The notes under the pieces are model-generated. The model had not been told where the DNA came from, made no database searches, and was given only the letters and a program-made list of their open reading frames with translations. Both the position numbers and the translations under genes were made by a program. A stretch of 64,000 nucleotides of DNA from CAZRCZ01 sp964598765 (lineage in GTDB: Bacteria; Sumerlaeota; Sumerlaeia; MVZB01; JAJFLK01): NCBI GenBank assembly GCA_964598765.1, contig CAZRCZ010000003.1, forward strand, positions 1-64,000. Reading direction: 5' to 3'. Below, in pieces: positions 51,995 to 59,920 of the stretch. Positions within the stretch are counted from its first letter, which is position 1. Each line of letters starts with the position of its first letter.

Positions 51995-52378
51995 TACAAT
52001 GGAAAGGACGAGTGAAAAATCTAGATCATCCTGAAATACCTTGCGTTGTTCCCCCGTTGTTTGGTAGAAGGTATTGGTTTGGCCATGAAAAGTGGCGCAA
52101 AGAGGGCGCTCGGCGATGTCCCTTGGGGCGGGCCGTAGCGTCCTGACGGATCGGGAAAATCCCTTAATCGGAATCCCCCCGTAAAATCACGCACGCCAAC
52201 GGAAGAGCCTTCCGGGGTGTCCCGAAAAGCGCGATTTCCGGCGCGTTGAAGCGTCGAAGAGCGCGTTGCCGGGAGCGGCAGGCTCGCGGACTGACCATGT
52301 TCGCCGTGGCGGAGGAACATAACCCAATTCAAGGGTTCCGGTCTCCGGGACCCGTCCCTAAAGGAGGGGGACAACAAC
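51995..52378 (+). promoter_or_regulatory. Long upstream region and probable leader of rpsB
   Basis: A 410-bp gap separates the HAD gene from rpsB. TACAAT at 51995-52000 with TTAAAT about 18 bp before it, or TTGCGT (52041) with TAGAAG (52065), could be promoters. The rest is G+C-rich with several dyads, but no reading frame on either strand looks like a protein. A long leader fits autogenous control by S2, though no known leader motif could be matched with confidence. Confidence 0.4.
52333..52353 (+). promoter_or_regulatory. Hairpin next to the rpsB ribosome-binding site
   Basis: GGGTTCCGG-TCT-CCGGGACCC forms a 9-bp stem (one G-U pair) ending 8 nt before the strong AAAGGAGG ribosome site at 52360. 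It could control access to the start of rpsB. Confidence 0.45.
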
Positions 52379-53305
52379 ATGCTTGGTCAGATCAGCATGA
52401 AACAATTGCTCGAAGCCGGTGTCCATTTCGGACACCAAAGCCGCCGGTGGAATCCCAAAATGAAACGGTATATCTACACCGAGCGGAATCAAATCTACAT
52501 TATTGACCTGAAGAAGACCCTTCGCCTTCTGCGCGAAGCCTACACCTTCGCCCGCGACACGGTCGCCGGCGGCGGCAAGGGGATTTTCGTCGGGACCAAA
52601 AAGCAGGCCGGGGACGCCATCCAAAAATGGGCGCACTTCTGCGGCATGTATTACGTCAACAACCGCTGGCTCGGCGGGACGCTGACCAATTTCCAAACCA
52701 TCCGCCGCTCGATCAACCGCATGATCGAGATTCAGGCGATGGTCGGCGACGGGACGATCGAGCGCTACACGAAAAAAGAGCAAAGCCGTCTGATGAAGGA
52801 AAAGGAAAGCCTCGAAAAGAACCTTCAGGGCATCCGGAACATGGACAAGCTTCCGGCGTTTCTTTTCGTGATTGACCCGATGCAGGAGGCCATCGCCGTC
52901 CACGAGGCCAATAAGATGGGCATTCCCGTCATCTCGGTCGTGGACACCAATTGCGATCCCGATCCGATTGATTACGTGATCCCGGGCAACGACGACGCGA
53001 TCCGGTCCATCAACCTCACCTGCGAGAAGATCGCCGAAGCGTGCGTCGAAGGGCAACTGGCGCGGGTCGAATCGGGATTGGATTCCCCCGATCACTTGCC
53101 CGAAGCGGCCAAGATGATCTTGGCGCAGACCGCCGCCGAAAAAATGGGGATCGTCGCTCCCGGCGAGGACGTCTCGCAGGCGGTCACGCTCGGCGACGGC
53201 TCCTCTGCGGATCCGTCCGCCGAGGGACACGTCGCCTCCGATCAGGTTCCGGCATCCGCCGAAGCGGTTTCGGTGGCGGGCGCGTCTCCCGGCGTCGCAT
53301 CCTGA
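52379..53305 (+). CDS. rpsB: Small ribosomal subunit protein uS2
   Basis: 308 aa. It starts MLGQISMKQLLEAGVHFGHQ then SRRWNPKMKRYIYTERNQIY, with ALFVID-like DKLPAFLFVIDPMQEAIAVH, IPVISVVDTNCDPDPIDYVI and PGNDDAIRSINL, all canonical uS2. The last ~55 residues (VAPGEDVSQAVTLGDGSSAD onward) are an Ala/Ser/Gly-rich acidic extension beyond the usual length. AAAGGAGG about 11 nt before the ATG is strong. It heads the conserved block rpsB-tsf-pyrH-frr-uppS-cdsA. Confidence 0.98.
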   Translation: MLGQISMKQLLEAGVHFGHQSRRWNPKMKRYIYTERNQIYIIDLKKTLRLLREAYTFARDTVAGGGKGIFVGTKKQAGDAIQKWAHFCGMYYVNNRWLGGTLTNFQTIRRSINRMIEIQAMVGDGTIERYTKKEQSRLMKEKESLEKNLQGIRNMDKLPAFLFVIDPMQEAIAVHEANKMGIPVISVVDTNCDPDPIDYVIPGNDDAIRSINLTCEKIAEACVEGQLARVESGLDSPDHLPEAAKMILAQTAAEKMGIVAPGEDVSQAVTLGDGSSADPSAEGHVASDQVPASAEAVSVAGASPGVAS

Positions 53306-53351
53306 CGGAACAAGCGCGGGATGTTCCATCCCGATCATGAACGTCAAGTCT

Positions 53352-53380
53352 CCGCGCGCGCGGTTGAACGTCGCGCGCGG
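53352..53380 (+). other. Strong GC hairpin between rpsB and tsf
   Basis: CCGCGCGCG and CGCGCGCGG form a perfect 9-bp stem with an 11-nt loop, 30 nt before the tsf start. A smaller GGGATGTTCCATCCC dyad precedes it at 53320. There is no T-run, so it is more likely an mRNA processing or attenuation element than a terminator. Confidence 0.5.
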
Positions 53381-53409
53381 AACATCATCCGAGGAGGAAA
53401 ACAAGCATC

Positions 53410-54303
53410 GTGACAACGATCTCTGCCAGCATAGTAAAGGAGCTTCGGGAATTGACCGGAGCGGGCATGATGGATTGCAAGCGCGCCTTGGCCGAATGCA
53501 ACGGCGACATGGAGCAAGCCAAGGATTGGCTTCGCAAGCGGGGTCAGGCCATCGCCGACAAAAAATCGAGCCGACGCGCCTCCGAAGGTTTGATCTTCAG
53601 TCATCTTACGCCGGATGGAAAAGTCGGCGTTTTGCTTGAACTGAACTGCGAAACCGATTTCGTCGCCCGCAACGCCGCGTTCGTGAAATTAGGCGAAAGC
53701 CTTCTTCGTCACATCGCCGAAGGGGGATCGGGAACGCGCAACGGAAACTTGGAGGAACTGCTGGCGTCGTCGGGGGCGCAAACCGGTTCGGTCGTCGTCG
53801 CGGAATTGCTCCGCAATCAGGTCGCCACGCTGGGGGAAAACATCGGAGTCGGTCAGTTCGTCCGATTCGAGGCCGGATCAGAGAGTCGGCTTGATAGCTA
53901 CGTCCACCACAACGCCAAACTTGGCGTGCAGGTGGAAGTTCAGGCGGCCAAACCCGAAACGCGGGAACTCGCCGATTTCAAGACGCTCTGCCGCGACTTG
54001 GCCATGCACGTCGCTTCCGCGGCGCCGCGATGGCTGGACCGGAGCGCCGTTCCGCCCGATGCCATCGAGCGCGAAAAGGAAATCTACCGCGAGCAGGCGC
54101 GCAACGAAGGAAAAGCCGAAAATCTGCTCGACAAGATCGCGCTGGGAAAAGTCTCCAAATTTTACCAGCAGTTCTGTTTGACGGAGCAGGAGTTCGTCAA
54201 GAATCCCGATGAAACGATCAAGCAACTAGTCGAGCGGACCGGCAAGACGCTGGGGGACTCGATCAAGGTTGTCCGGTTTGAACGGATCAAGGTCGGCGGT
54301 TGA
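53410..54303 (+). CDS. tsf: Translation elongation factor Ts
   Basis: 297 aa, GTG start with GAGGAGG 12 nt upstream. The N-terminal UBA-like part is IVKELRELTGAGMMDCKRAL then AECNGDMEQAKDWLRKRGQA; the core has LLELNCETDFVARNAAFVKL with the TDFVA motif that displaces magnesium and GDP from EF-Tu, and HVASAAPRWLDRSAVPPDAI. It recharges EF-Tu after each elongation step. The gap to rpsB is 104 bp and holds two hairpins. Confidence 0.98.
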   Translation: MTTISASIVKELRELTGAGMMDCKRALAECNGDMEQAKDWLRKRGQAIADKKSSRRASEGLIFSHLTPDGKVGVLLELNCETDFVARNAAFVKLGESLLRHIAEGGSGTRNGNLEELLASSGAQTGSVVVAELLRNQVATLGENIGVGQFVRFEAGSESRLDSYVHHNAKLGVQVEVQAAKPETRELADFKTLCRDLAMHVASAAPRWLDRSAVPPDAIEREKEIYREQARNEGKAENLLDKIALGKVSKFYQQFCLTEQEFVKNPDETIKQLVERTGKTLGDSIKVVRFERIKVGG

Positions 54304-54324
54304 GCGCAACGAAATTTTTCGGTC

Positions 54325-55041
54325 ATGGGCACACGCGGCAAACCCAAATACAAACGGATTTTGCTGAAAATCAGCGGCGAATACCTTCGCGGCGATCAAT
54401 CGTTCGGCATTGACTCCAAGGTCGTCCAGCGTCTGGCCGGCGAGGTCAAGGACGTGGTTGATCTCGGTGTGCAAGTCGGCGTCGTCATCGGCGGAGGGAA
54501 CATTTTTCGAGGGGCGCAGGCGTTGAACATCCAGCGCGCCGCCGCCGATTACATCGGCATGGTCGCCACGATGATTAACGCGCTTTTGCTTCAGGCCGCG
54601 ATGGAAAACGTCGGATTGACCACGCGCGTCATGAGCGCCATCGAGATGAATCAGGTCGCCGAACCTTACATCCGCCGTCGCGCCGTCCGGCATCTGGATC
54701 ACGGCATTGTTGTCATTTTCGGTTGCGGAACCGGAAATCCGTTCTTCACGACCGACACGGCGGCGGCCCTGCGCGCCAATGAAATCGGGGCCGACGTGCT
54801 CCTAAAGGCGACGCAGGTGGACGGCGTTTATTCCGCCGACCCCAAAAAGGACAAGCACGCCGTCAAGATCGAGCACGTCTCCTATCAGGAAGTCGTTGCG
54901 AAAAATCTCGGAATCATGGACACCAGCGCCGTCTCGCTATGCAGGGATAATCATCTCCCGATTCTGGTCTTCAATCTCAACAAGCCGGGCAATATCCTGA
55001 AAGCCGTCCGGGGGGAAAAGGTCGGAACGCTGGTGGATTAG
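54325..55041 (+). CDS. pyrH: Uridylate kinase
   Basis: 238 aa of the amino-acid-kinase fold. KYKRILLKISGEYLRGDQSF then GIDSKVVQRLAGEV opens it; GVVIGGGNIFRGAQALNIQR and MSAIEMNQVAEPYIRRRAVR mark the UMP and regulator sites; FTTDTAAALRANEIGADVLL and KATQVDGVYSADPKKDKHA the ATP region. It phosphorylates UMP to UDP as a hexamer controlled by GTP and UTP in most bacteria. It lies between tsf (21 nt) and frr (14 nt), the usual order. Confidence 0.98.
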   Translation: MGTRGKPKYKRILLKISGEYLRGDQSFGIDSKVVQRLAGEVKDVVDLGVQVGVVIGGGNIFRGAQALNIQRAAADYIGMVATMINALLLQAAMENVGLTTRVMSAIEMNQVAEPYIRRRAVRHLDHGIVVIFGCGTGNPFFTTDTAAALRANEIGADVLLKATQVDGVYSADPKKDKHAVKIEHVSYQEVVAKNLGIMDTSAVSLCRDNHLPILVFNLNKPGNILKAVRGEKVGTLVD

Positions 55042-55055
55042 GAAAGGAGAAGCTT

Positions 55056-55616
55056 ATGTCGCTCGATCATCTCTTGAAGGACGCCGAGGGGAAAATGGAC
55101 AAGGCCATACAATCTCTGGACCACGAGATGGCGGCGTTGCGAACCGGGCGCGCCTCGGCCCATGCCCTCGATGGAATTTTGGTCAAAGCCTACGGAACCG
55201 ACACTGCGATCAATCAGGTGGCGACGATCAACACGCCCGATGCCGCGACGATCACCGTCCAACCTTGGGACACCGGCATTCTGGCGTCGGTGGAGAAGGC
55301 GATCCTCGGCGCCAATCTCGGCATGACGCCGAGCAACGACGGCAAGATCATTCGTCTCCGCGTGCCGTCGCTGACCGAGGAGACGCGCAAACAGATGGTC
55401 AAGAAGGCGCATGAGGTCGCCGAACATGGCCGCGTCGCCGTCCGCAACGTCCGCCGTCACGTCAACGACGAGGTCAAAAAAACCGAAAAGGAACATGACA
55501 TCACCGAGGACGAGCGCAAACGCCTGCTGGATCAAATCCAAAAGCGGACCGATCAACATATCAAGAAAATTGACGAGTTGCTGACCAAGAAGGAAGCCGA
55601 GATCATGCACGTCTAG
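55056..55616 (+). CDS. frr: Ribosome recycling factor
   Basis: 186 aa, normal length. KMDKAIQSLDHEMAALRTGR then ASAHALDGILVKAYGT, NTPDAATITVQPWDTGILAS, GKIIRLRVPSLTEETRKQMV and KKAHEVAEHGRVAVRNVRRH are standard RRF. It splits post-termination ribosomes with EF-G. AGGAAAGGAG lies 6-7 nt before ATG 55056. It is followed by a long inverted repeat that could end or weaken the transcript before uppS. Confidence 0.98.
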   Translation: MSLDHLLKDAEGKMDKAIQSLDHEMAALRTGRASAHALDGILVKAYGTDTAINQVATINTPDAATITVQPWDTGILASVEKAILGANLGMTPSNDGKIIRLRVPSLTEETRKQMVKKAHEVAEHGRVAVRNVRRHVNDEVKKTEKEHDITEDERKRLLDQIQKRTDQHIKKIDELLTKKEAEIMHV

Positions 55617-55620
55617 GTTG

Positions 55621-55716
55621 TTCACCACCAAGACACGAAGACACCAAGAAGAAAAAGACCGGAATTAACCCTTCAAGCATCGAATCTTCTTGGTGTTTTT
55701 GCGTCTTGGTGGTGAA
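55621..55716. repeat. Family B inverted pair between frr and uppS
   Basis: Left arm TTCACCACCAAGACACGAAG + ACACCAAGAAGA (55621-55652) and right arm TCTTCTTGGTGTTTTTGCGT + CTTGGTGGTGAA (55685-55716) pair at about 28-29 of 32 positions around a 32-nt loop. It splits the ribosomal/lipid gene block. Confidence 0.85.
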
Positions 55717-55742
55717 AAAAATTAGAGATTGAAATTTCATCC

Positions 55743-56603
55743 ATGGCCATCCAAACGAAATCGCATGATGCCGCCGACCGAGCGACCAGAAAGAAATGCG
55801 CGGCGTGGCCTCCTCCGGAGAGCAAGGGTTGGACCGAGAAGGAACGATCGCTCACCTCCAAAATCAATCCCGAACACTTGCCCCGCCACGTCGCCATCAT
55901 CATGGACGGCAACGGCCGTTGGGCGAGTCAGCACGGATCGCGCGAAAGAATCCGGGGTCACGAAGCGGGCGTCGAATCGGTCCGCGAAATCACGCGGGCT
56001 TGCGGCATTCTCGGAATCGAAGTCCTCACGCTCTATGCATTCTCCAAGGAGAATTGGCGGCGTCCCCAACGTGAAGTCGCCGCCTTGATGCGCTTGCTGG
56101 AACAATTTCTGGTCGCCGAGCGGAGCGAGTTGATGGACAACGGCGTCCGGCTACGGAGCATCGGCCATACGCCCGACCTGCCCGATTCGGTCCAAGCAAC
56201 CCTGCGGGAAACAACCTGCCTGACGGAGAACAACAAGGGTTTGATATTGAATTTGGCTCTGAGCTACGGCGCGCGGGATGAAATTCTCCGCGCCGTCCGC
56301 AAGGCCGCCGAGCAAGCGGTCCAAGGCGCGCTCGATCCGGCGCGGATTGACGAGAAGCTGTTTTCGGACCTTCTCGACACCGCCGACTTTCCCGATCCCG
56401 ATCTTCTGATCCGCACCAGCGGCGAGATGCGCGTGAGTAATTTTCTCCTTTGGCAGATCGCCTACGCCGAGCTTTATGTCACACCCGTCCTGTGGCCCGA
56501 TTTCCGCCGTCTTCACCTTCTCGAAGCCCTGCTTGATTTTCAGGGGCGCGACCGGCGATTTGGTCGGACCCGGCCGGCTTCGGCCCAGACTTCGGAGGCG
56601 TAA
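55743..56603 (+). CDS. uppS: Undecaprenyl diphosphate synthase
   Basis: 286 aa. The cis-prenyltransferase core starts near residue 45: HLPRHVAIIMDGNGRWASQH (catalytic Asp55), TLYAFSKENWRRPQREV, LILNLALSYGARDEI and PDPDLLIRTSGEMRVSNFLL then WQIAYAELYVTPVLWPDF. A 40-residue Lys/Pro/Ala-rich N-terminal extension precedes it; a later start in the frame would remove it. It makes the C55 lipid carrier for peptidoglycan and O-antigen, and so feeds the Wzt/Wzm, Wzy and GT-C proteins found in this window. Confidence 0.97.
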   Translation: MAIQTKSHDAADRATRKKCAAWPPPESKGWTEKERSLTSKINPEHLPRHVAIIMDGNGRWASQHGSRERIRGHEAGVESVREITRACGILGIEVLTLYAFSKENWRRPQREVAALMRLLEQFLVAERSELMDNGVRLRSIGHTPDLPDSVQATLRETTCLTENNKGLILNLALSYGARDEILRAVRKAAEQAVQGALDPARIDEKLFSDLLDTADFPDPDLLIRTSGEMRVSNFLLWQIAYAELYVTPVLWPDFRRLHLLEALLDFQGRDRRFGRTRPASAQTSEA

Positions 56604-56609
56604 GTCTTC

Positions 56610-57461
56610 ATGACCTCCGCCCGCATCGCCTCCGGCTTGATCTTTGCCGTGGCTTTCATCGCCGGATTGTTTGTTCCTCCCTTGACCTGGATTCCTCCTT
56701 TTTTCATCGCCGTTGGGACATTGTGGGGCATTTGGGAATTTAATCATCTGGGAGAGCGTCATCCTCACGCCCCCCAGTTCATCCTTTCGCTTTTGGGGGG
56801 CGTGGCGTTGCTGGCCGACGGATATTTTTTCGGTCTTCGGCACGGCGTTTTGATCCTCGGCCTCCTGACGGTGGCGACGATCGCGGTCGGTTTGCCCCTG
56901 CGCGGCGTGGACATCGCCGCGGTCGCGGGTAAATCGGTCATCGCTCCGATCTACGTCGCCCTTCCCTTCGCGCTGATCCTCCACATCTGGCGCAACAACC
57001 TCGGACTTCCCGGCGAATTCAACGACATCGGCGCGCATTATTTGCTGTTCTTGGTCATCGTCACTTGGGCGGGGGATATAGGCGCGTATTTCGCCGGGCG
57101 CGCGTTCGGCAAACACAAACTCGCCCCGACGCTCAGCCCGGGCAAGACCGTCGAAGGTTTCATCGGCGGAACGATCCTCACCCTACTGGTCGCCGCCTCA
57201 GCCAAGTTTTTCTGGAACAACATTGACGCCATTTTCAACTGGACCGACGTGACCTTTCTCGCGGTCCTATTCAGCGTCATCGGACCGATGGGGGACCTCG
57301 CCGAGAGCCAACTCAAGCGCGCCGCCGGAAAAAAGGACTCCGGCAAGACTTTCACCGGCCACGGCGGCATGTTGGACATCGTGGACAGCCTTCTGTTCAC
57401 GACCATCGCCTATTACGCTTATTTGACGCTGGTTTATCCCGGCGTCATCCGCCCGCGCTGA
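56610..57461 (+). CDS. cdsA: Phosphatidate cytidylyltransferase
   Basis: 283 aa with about eight membrane helices. The signature stretch is GPMGDLAESQLKRAAGKKDS then GKTFTGHGGMLDIVDSLLFT; the classical motif has D-R-x-D where this has D-I-V-D, a form I associate with chlamydial and PVC-like enzymes. TWAGDIGAYFAGRAFGKHKL and SPGKTVEGFIGG are also typical. It makes CDP-diacylglycerol for phospholipid synthesis. Only 6 nt separate it from uppS. Its stop is 1 nt from that of the convergent livH. Confidence 0.95.
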   Translation: MTSARIASGLIFAVAFIAGLFVPPLTWIPPFFIAVGTLWGIWEFNHLGERHPHAPQFILSLLGGVALLADGYFFGLRHGVLILGLLTVATIAVGLPLRGVDIAAVAGKSVIAPIYVALPFALILHIWRNNLGLPGEFNDIGAHYLLFLVIVTWAGDIGAYFAGRAFGKHKLAPTLSPGKTVEGFIGGTILTLLVAASAKFFWNNIDAIFNWTDVTFLAVLFSVIGPMGDLAESQLKRAAGKKDSGKTFTGHGGMLDIVDSLLFTTIAYYAYLTLVYPGVIRPR

Positions 57462-57462
57462 G

Positions 57463-58437
57463 CTACACTTTTTCCCTGACCTTCGCCCCTAGCAACCCCG
57501 AAGGACGGAAGACCAGAATTAAAATTAGGATTCCAAAGACGACAACATTGGTCCAACGGGTTTCGATGTATTGATCGCTCATTGCGCGGACAAGGCCGAT
57601 CAGCAATCCGCCGAGGCAGGCGCCGGGGAGACTGCCGATCCCTCCCAGCACCGCCGCCGTGAAGGCGTCCATCCCGACCCGATAGCCCATCTGAAAATGG
57701 ATCGTGTTGTTGTAAAGCGCGTAGATGACGCTGGCGGCTCCGGCCAGCGCCCCGCCGATCAGGAAGGTCGCGCCGATGACGCGGTTCACGTCAATCCCCA
57801 TCAGTTGCGCGGCGACCGGATTTTGCGCCGTCGCGCGCATCGCCTTGCCGAGCCGCGTGTATTTGACAAAGAGCGTCAGTCCCGTCACGAGCGGAAGGGT
57901 CGTGGCGAGGACCATCAGGTCCTTGGCGGTGAACCAAATTTGGCTCGATTGCCCCAGCAGGTTGAGATCGGGGACGAGGCGTGGGAAATCCTTTTGCGCG
58001 GCGGCGGCGCGTCCCTCGCTGAAGACCTTCATCGGCAATCCCCCCCAGAGCATTCCGACGTTCATCAGAATGAACGAGACGCCGATGGCCGAGACCAGCG
58101 GCGAAAGCTTCGGCGCGCCGCGAAGCGGACGATACGCCAGACGGTCAATCGTCCAATTCAACCCCGCGCAGAAAGCCGACGCCGCGACGAAAATTCCCGC
58201 GAGCGTGGCGTAGCTTCCGATGCCCGCGCCGCCTTTGGCTTCGACCGCGTCCAGACCAAACGCGCCGACCAGCGTCAACGCCAAGAAACTCCCCAGCATG
58301 AACAGATCGCCATGCGCGAAGTTGATCAGCTCGATAATCCCATAGACCATCGTGTATCCCAGCGCGATCAGCGCGATGATCATGCCGTTGGAGAGGCCGG
58401 TGATGAGTTGTTGGAGGAAGACGTCGGTGTTGGTCAT
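57463..58437 (-). CDS. livH: Branched-chain amino acid ABC permease, LivH type
   Basis: 324 aa from ATG 58437. ITGLSNGMIIALIALGYTMV then YGIIELINFAHGDLFMLGSF, RLGKAMRATAQNPVAAQLMG and TAAVLGGIGSLPGACLGGLL then IGLVRAMSDQYIETRW are LivH marks. It forms part of the inner-membrane channel for leucine, isoleucine and valine, or for amides, urea or aromatic acids in some relatives. LivM, LivG, LivF and a binding protein are not adjacent on the downstream side, which is occupied by cdsA, nor upstream, where a DUF5615 gene lies. The set is therefore split. Confidence 0.93.
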   Translation of the reverse strand: MTNTDVFLQQLITGLSNGMIIALIALGYTMVYGIIELINFAHGDLFMLGSFLALTLVGAFGLDAVEAKGGAGIGSYATLAGIFVAASAFCAGLNWTIDRLAYRPLRGAPKLSPLVSAIGVSFILMNVGMLWGGLPMKVFSEGRAAAAQKDFPRLVPDLNLLGQSSQIWFTAKDLMVLATTLPLVTGLTLFVKYTRLGKAMRATAQNPVAAQLMGIDVNRVIGATFLIGGALAGAASVIYALYNNTIHFQMGYRVGMDAFTAAVLGGIGSLPGACLGGLLIGLVRAMSDQYIETRWTNVVVFGILILILVFRPSGLLGAKVREKV

Positions 58438-58459
58438 CAAATCAAAGAATCATTCCGTA

Positions 58460-58813
58460 TCAGGAAATCGGTCGGCGGCGGATGGCGTGATTGAGAACAA
58501 CCGTAAACGATCCCACTGCCCCGGCTTCGACATCCTTCCATGACGACGCAAAAAGCGCAAAGAGTTGGTCGCGATTGGAAGCTCGAATGCGCAGGTGCAC
58601 GATACCGGGGCTTTTGACTCGCTGTCGAAAGGTTAAGTCAGCAAAATCTTTGTCAAAGGTTAAAAGGATCCTGCCTTCTGCTTCGGCAAGGTTCAATAAG
58701 TCGGCGTCGCCGCTTCCGGAGTGGGACTCGGCAACTGAAAGAACGTCGTGGCCTTGCGACCGGAGCCAAACGATGAGAGGCGGATCAATGTTTTCATCGG
58801 CCAGCAACTTCAT
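58460..58813 (-). CDS. DUF5615 PIN-like protein (putative toxin)
   Basis: 117 aa from ATG 58813. MKLLADENIDPPLIVWLRSQ then GHDVLSVAESHSGSGDADLL, ILLTFDKDFADLTFRQRVKS and PGIVHLRI fit the DUF5615 family, whose acidic residues (Asp in LADEN, Asp in GDADLL, Asp-Lys-Asp in TFDKDF) mirror PIN-domain nuclease sites. It follows the DUF433 gene by 4 nt, the usual DUF433-DUF5615 toxin-antitoxin-like pair. Toxicity is inferred from the family and layout only. Confidence 0.85.
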   Translation of the reverse strand: MKLLADENIDPPLIVWLRSQGHDVLSVAESHSGSGDADLLNLAEAEGRILLTFDKDFADLTFRQRVKSPGIVHLRIRASNRDQLFALFASSWKDVEAGAVGSFTVVLNHAIRRRPIS

Positions 58814-58817
58814 GGAT

Positions 58818-59069
58818 TTACGAGGAAGCGCGAGCTTCGGAGGCCGGTTCGAAGACGATCTGATCGAGCGAAAGATAAGCCGCCGCAAAGGCTTGAACGG
58901 CGCGAATATGTTCAACGCGAAGTTGCGGGAAGGATTTCAACAATTCGGATTCCGCCCATCCCTGTCCGAGGCGATCAAGGATAAACTCGACCGTCAATCG
59001 CGTCCCTTTGATGACAGGCTTCCCCAGCATGACTTCGGGTTTCTGTTCAATGTATTCGCGCCAATCCAT
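58818..59069 (-). CDS. DUF433 protein (putative antitoxin)
   Basis: 83 aa, with GGAG 9 nt before ATG 59069. IEQKPEVMLGKPVIKGTRLT then VEFILDRLGQGWAESELLKS and FPQLRVEHIRAVQAFAAAYL are the DUF433 signature, a winged-helix-like DNA-binding fold. In known pairs it precedes and is thought to counter a DUF5615 PIN-like protein. It also probably regulates its own promoter in the 46-bp gap to the next divergent gene. Confidence 0.88.
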   Translation of the reverse strand: MDWREYIEQKPEVMLGKPVIKGTRLTVEFILDRLGQGWAESELLKSFPQLRVEHIRAVQAFAAAYLSLDQIVFEPASEARASS

Positions 59070-59115
59070 GTAGCCGCTCCAAAATCAATCATTTAATCTT
59101 AACCGGATTCGGATA

Positions 59116-59565
59116 ATGACTTCGAGGAAATTGTTTCAGCAGGTGAGATCGGTGAAGCGATATTCCGTTGCCCTCATGATATATGTGGCATTATTGTATG
59201 GCGAAACGTCGCTCTCTACGATTCGTCTCCATGTGAGTGATCTCCGTATGAGTTTCGAGCTCTTTGTTCAGTTCTACAGAAGCGGTGAGTCGGCAATGAT
59301 TCCACGAGAGAAGCTACGTCAGGTTTTTGGTGATTACCTCGCGGAAGTAGATCCGAATTTTTGGGAGCTACGTTTCGATCCAATCAACTCCTGCGAATTG
59401 TATTTGACCGCGCATCCCACCGATCCCTCATTGATCGAGGGTTTTACTGTCGGAAGGCCGTGCGCGGATCAGCGAATCTGGGATTCGATGGTCTCCGTCC
59501 TCGGACTCGGGAATGCGGTTCTTTATTTTCCCGGATGCAAAGCTCCTCTGGTAAAGGATACCTAA
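59116..59565 (+). CDS. Hypothetical protein, about 149 aa
   Basis: 149 aa, divergent from the DUF433 gene. It contains SFELFVQFYRSGESAMIPRE then KLRQVFGDYLAEVDPNFWEL, and GFTVGRPCADQRIWDSMVSV then LGLGNAVLYFPGCKAPLV. The composition and a conserved-looking C-terminal block suggest a real protein, perhaps of the kind found as immunity or accessory genes near toxins; no family is identified. Codon use and GC are lower than in the neighbouring rpsB-cdsA block, in line with transfer. The start might be later, at the second ATG. Confidence 0.6.
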   Translation: MTSRKLFQQVRSVKRYSVALMIYVALLYGETSLSTIRLHVSDLRMSFELFVQFYRSGESAMIPREKLRQVFGDYLAEVDPNFWELRFDPINSCELYLTAHPTDPSLIEGFTVGRPCADQRIWDSMVSVLGLGNAVLYFPGCKAPLVKDT

Positions 59566-59710
59566 GTAACTCGCCACTTGCCTCCGGACATGGTCGAAGG
59601 ACTAGGTCAACCAGTCGTCGTAAGAACGGGCGGAGATATTTTGAATCAGCTTAACCTAGCTTGAATAAATGGAACCGGATCACAAAAATTTGTCAATTTC
59701 GCAGGCCGTT

Positions 59711-59905
59711 ATCACCACCAAGTCACCAAGACACTAAGAAGAAGCCACAGATTGCGCAGATGACGCAGATGAGATGGGAGGGGCGGAATCCAACGATTTG
59801 TTTTCGTCATTTTTACATCGCCCTTTGTCCTTCCCTTCAATCCAAAATCCACAATCTCAAATCTTAAATCTTAAATCGTTCTTGGTGTCTGGGCGGCTTG
59901 GTGGT
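59711..59905. repeat. Family B inverted pair with a family C repeat nested inside
   Basis: Left arm ATCACCACCAAGTCACCAAG (59711) and right arm TTCTTGGTGTCTGGGCGGCT + TGGTGGT (59879-59905) enclose about 135 bp. Inside are CAGATTGCGCAGATGACGCA and the family C string AATCTCAAATCTTAAATCTT (59841-59877). With a further 145 bp to the left showing nothing, it fills the 355-bp gap before the glycosyltransferase. Confidence 0.75.
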
Positions 59906-59920
59906 AAGAACATCCCGCAG

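Noticed and set aside
52021..52378. Possible rnpB, tmRNA, SRP or 6S RNA in the long gap before rpsB
   Set aside because: None of the conserved core strings of these RNAs could be found on either strand by eye.
52021..52380. 119-codon minus-strand frame in the rpsB leader
   Set aside because: Arg/Pro/Ser-rich with no start signal, and it covers the rpsB ribosome site; more likely non-coding leader.
59774..59920. Extended start of the GT4 glycosyltransferase
   Set aside because: The extra 49 codons are the translation of family B and C repeats; the family start motif begins at 59921.
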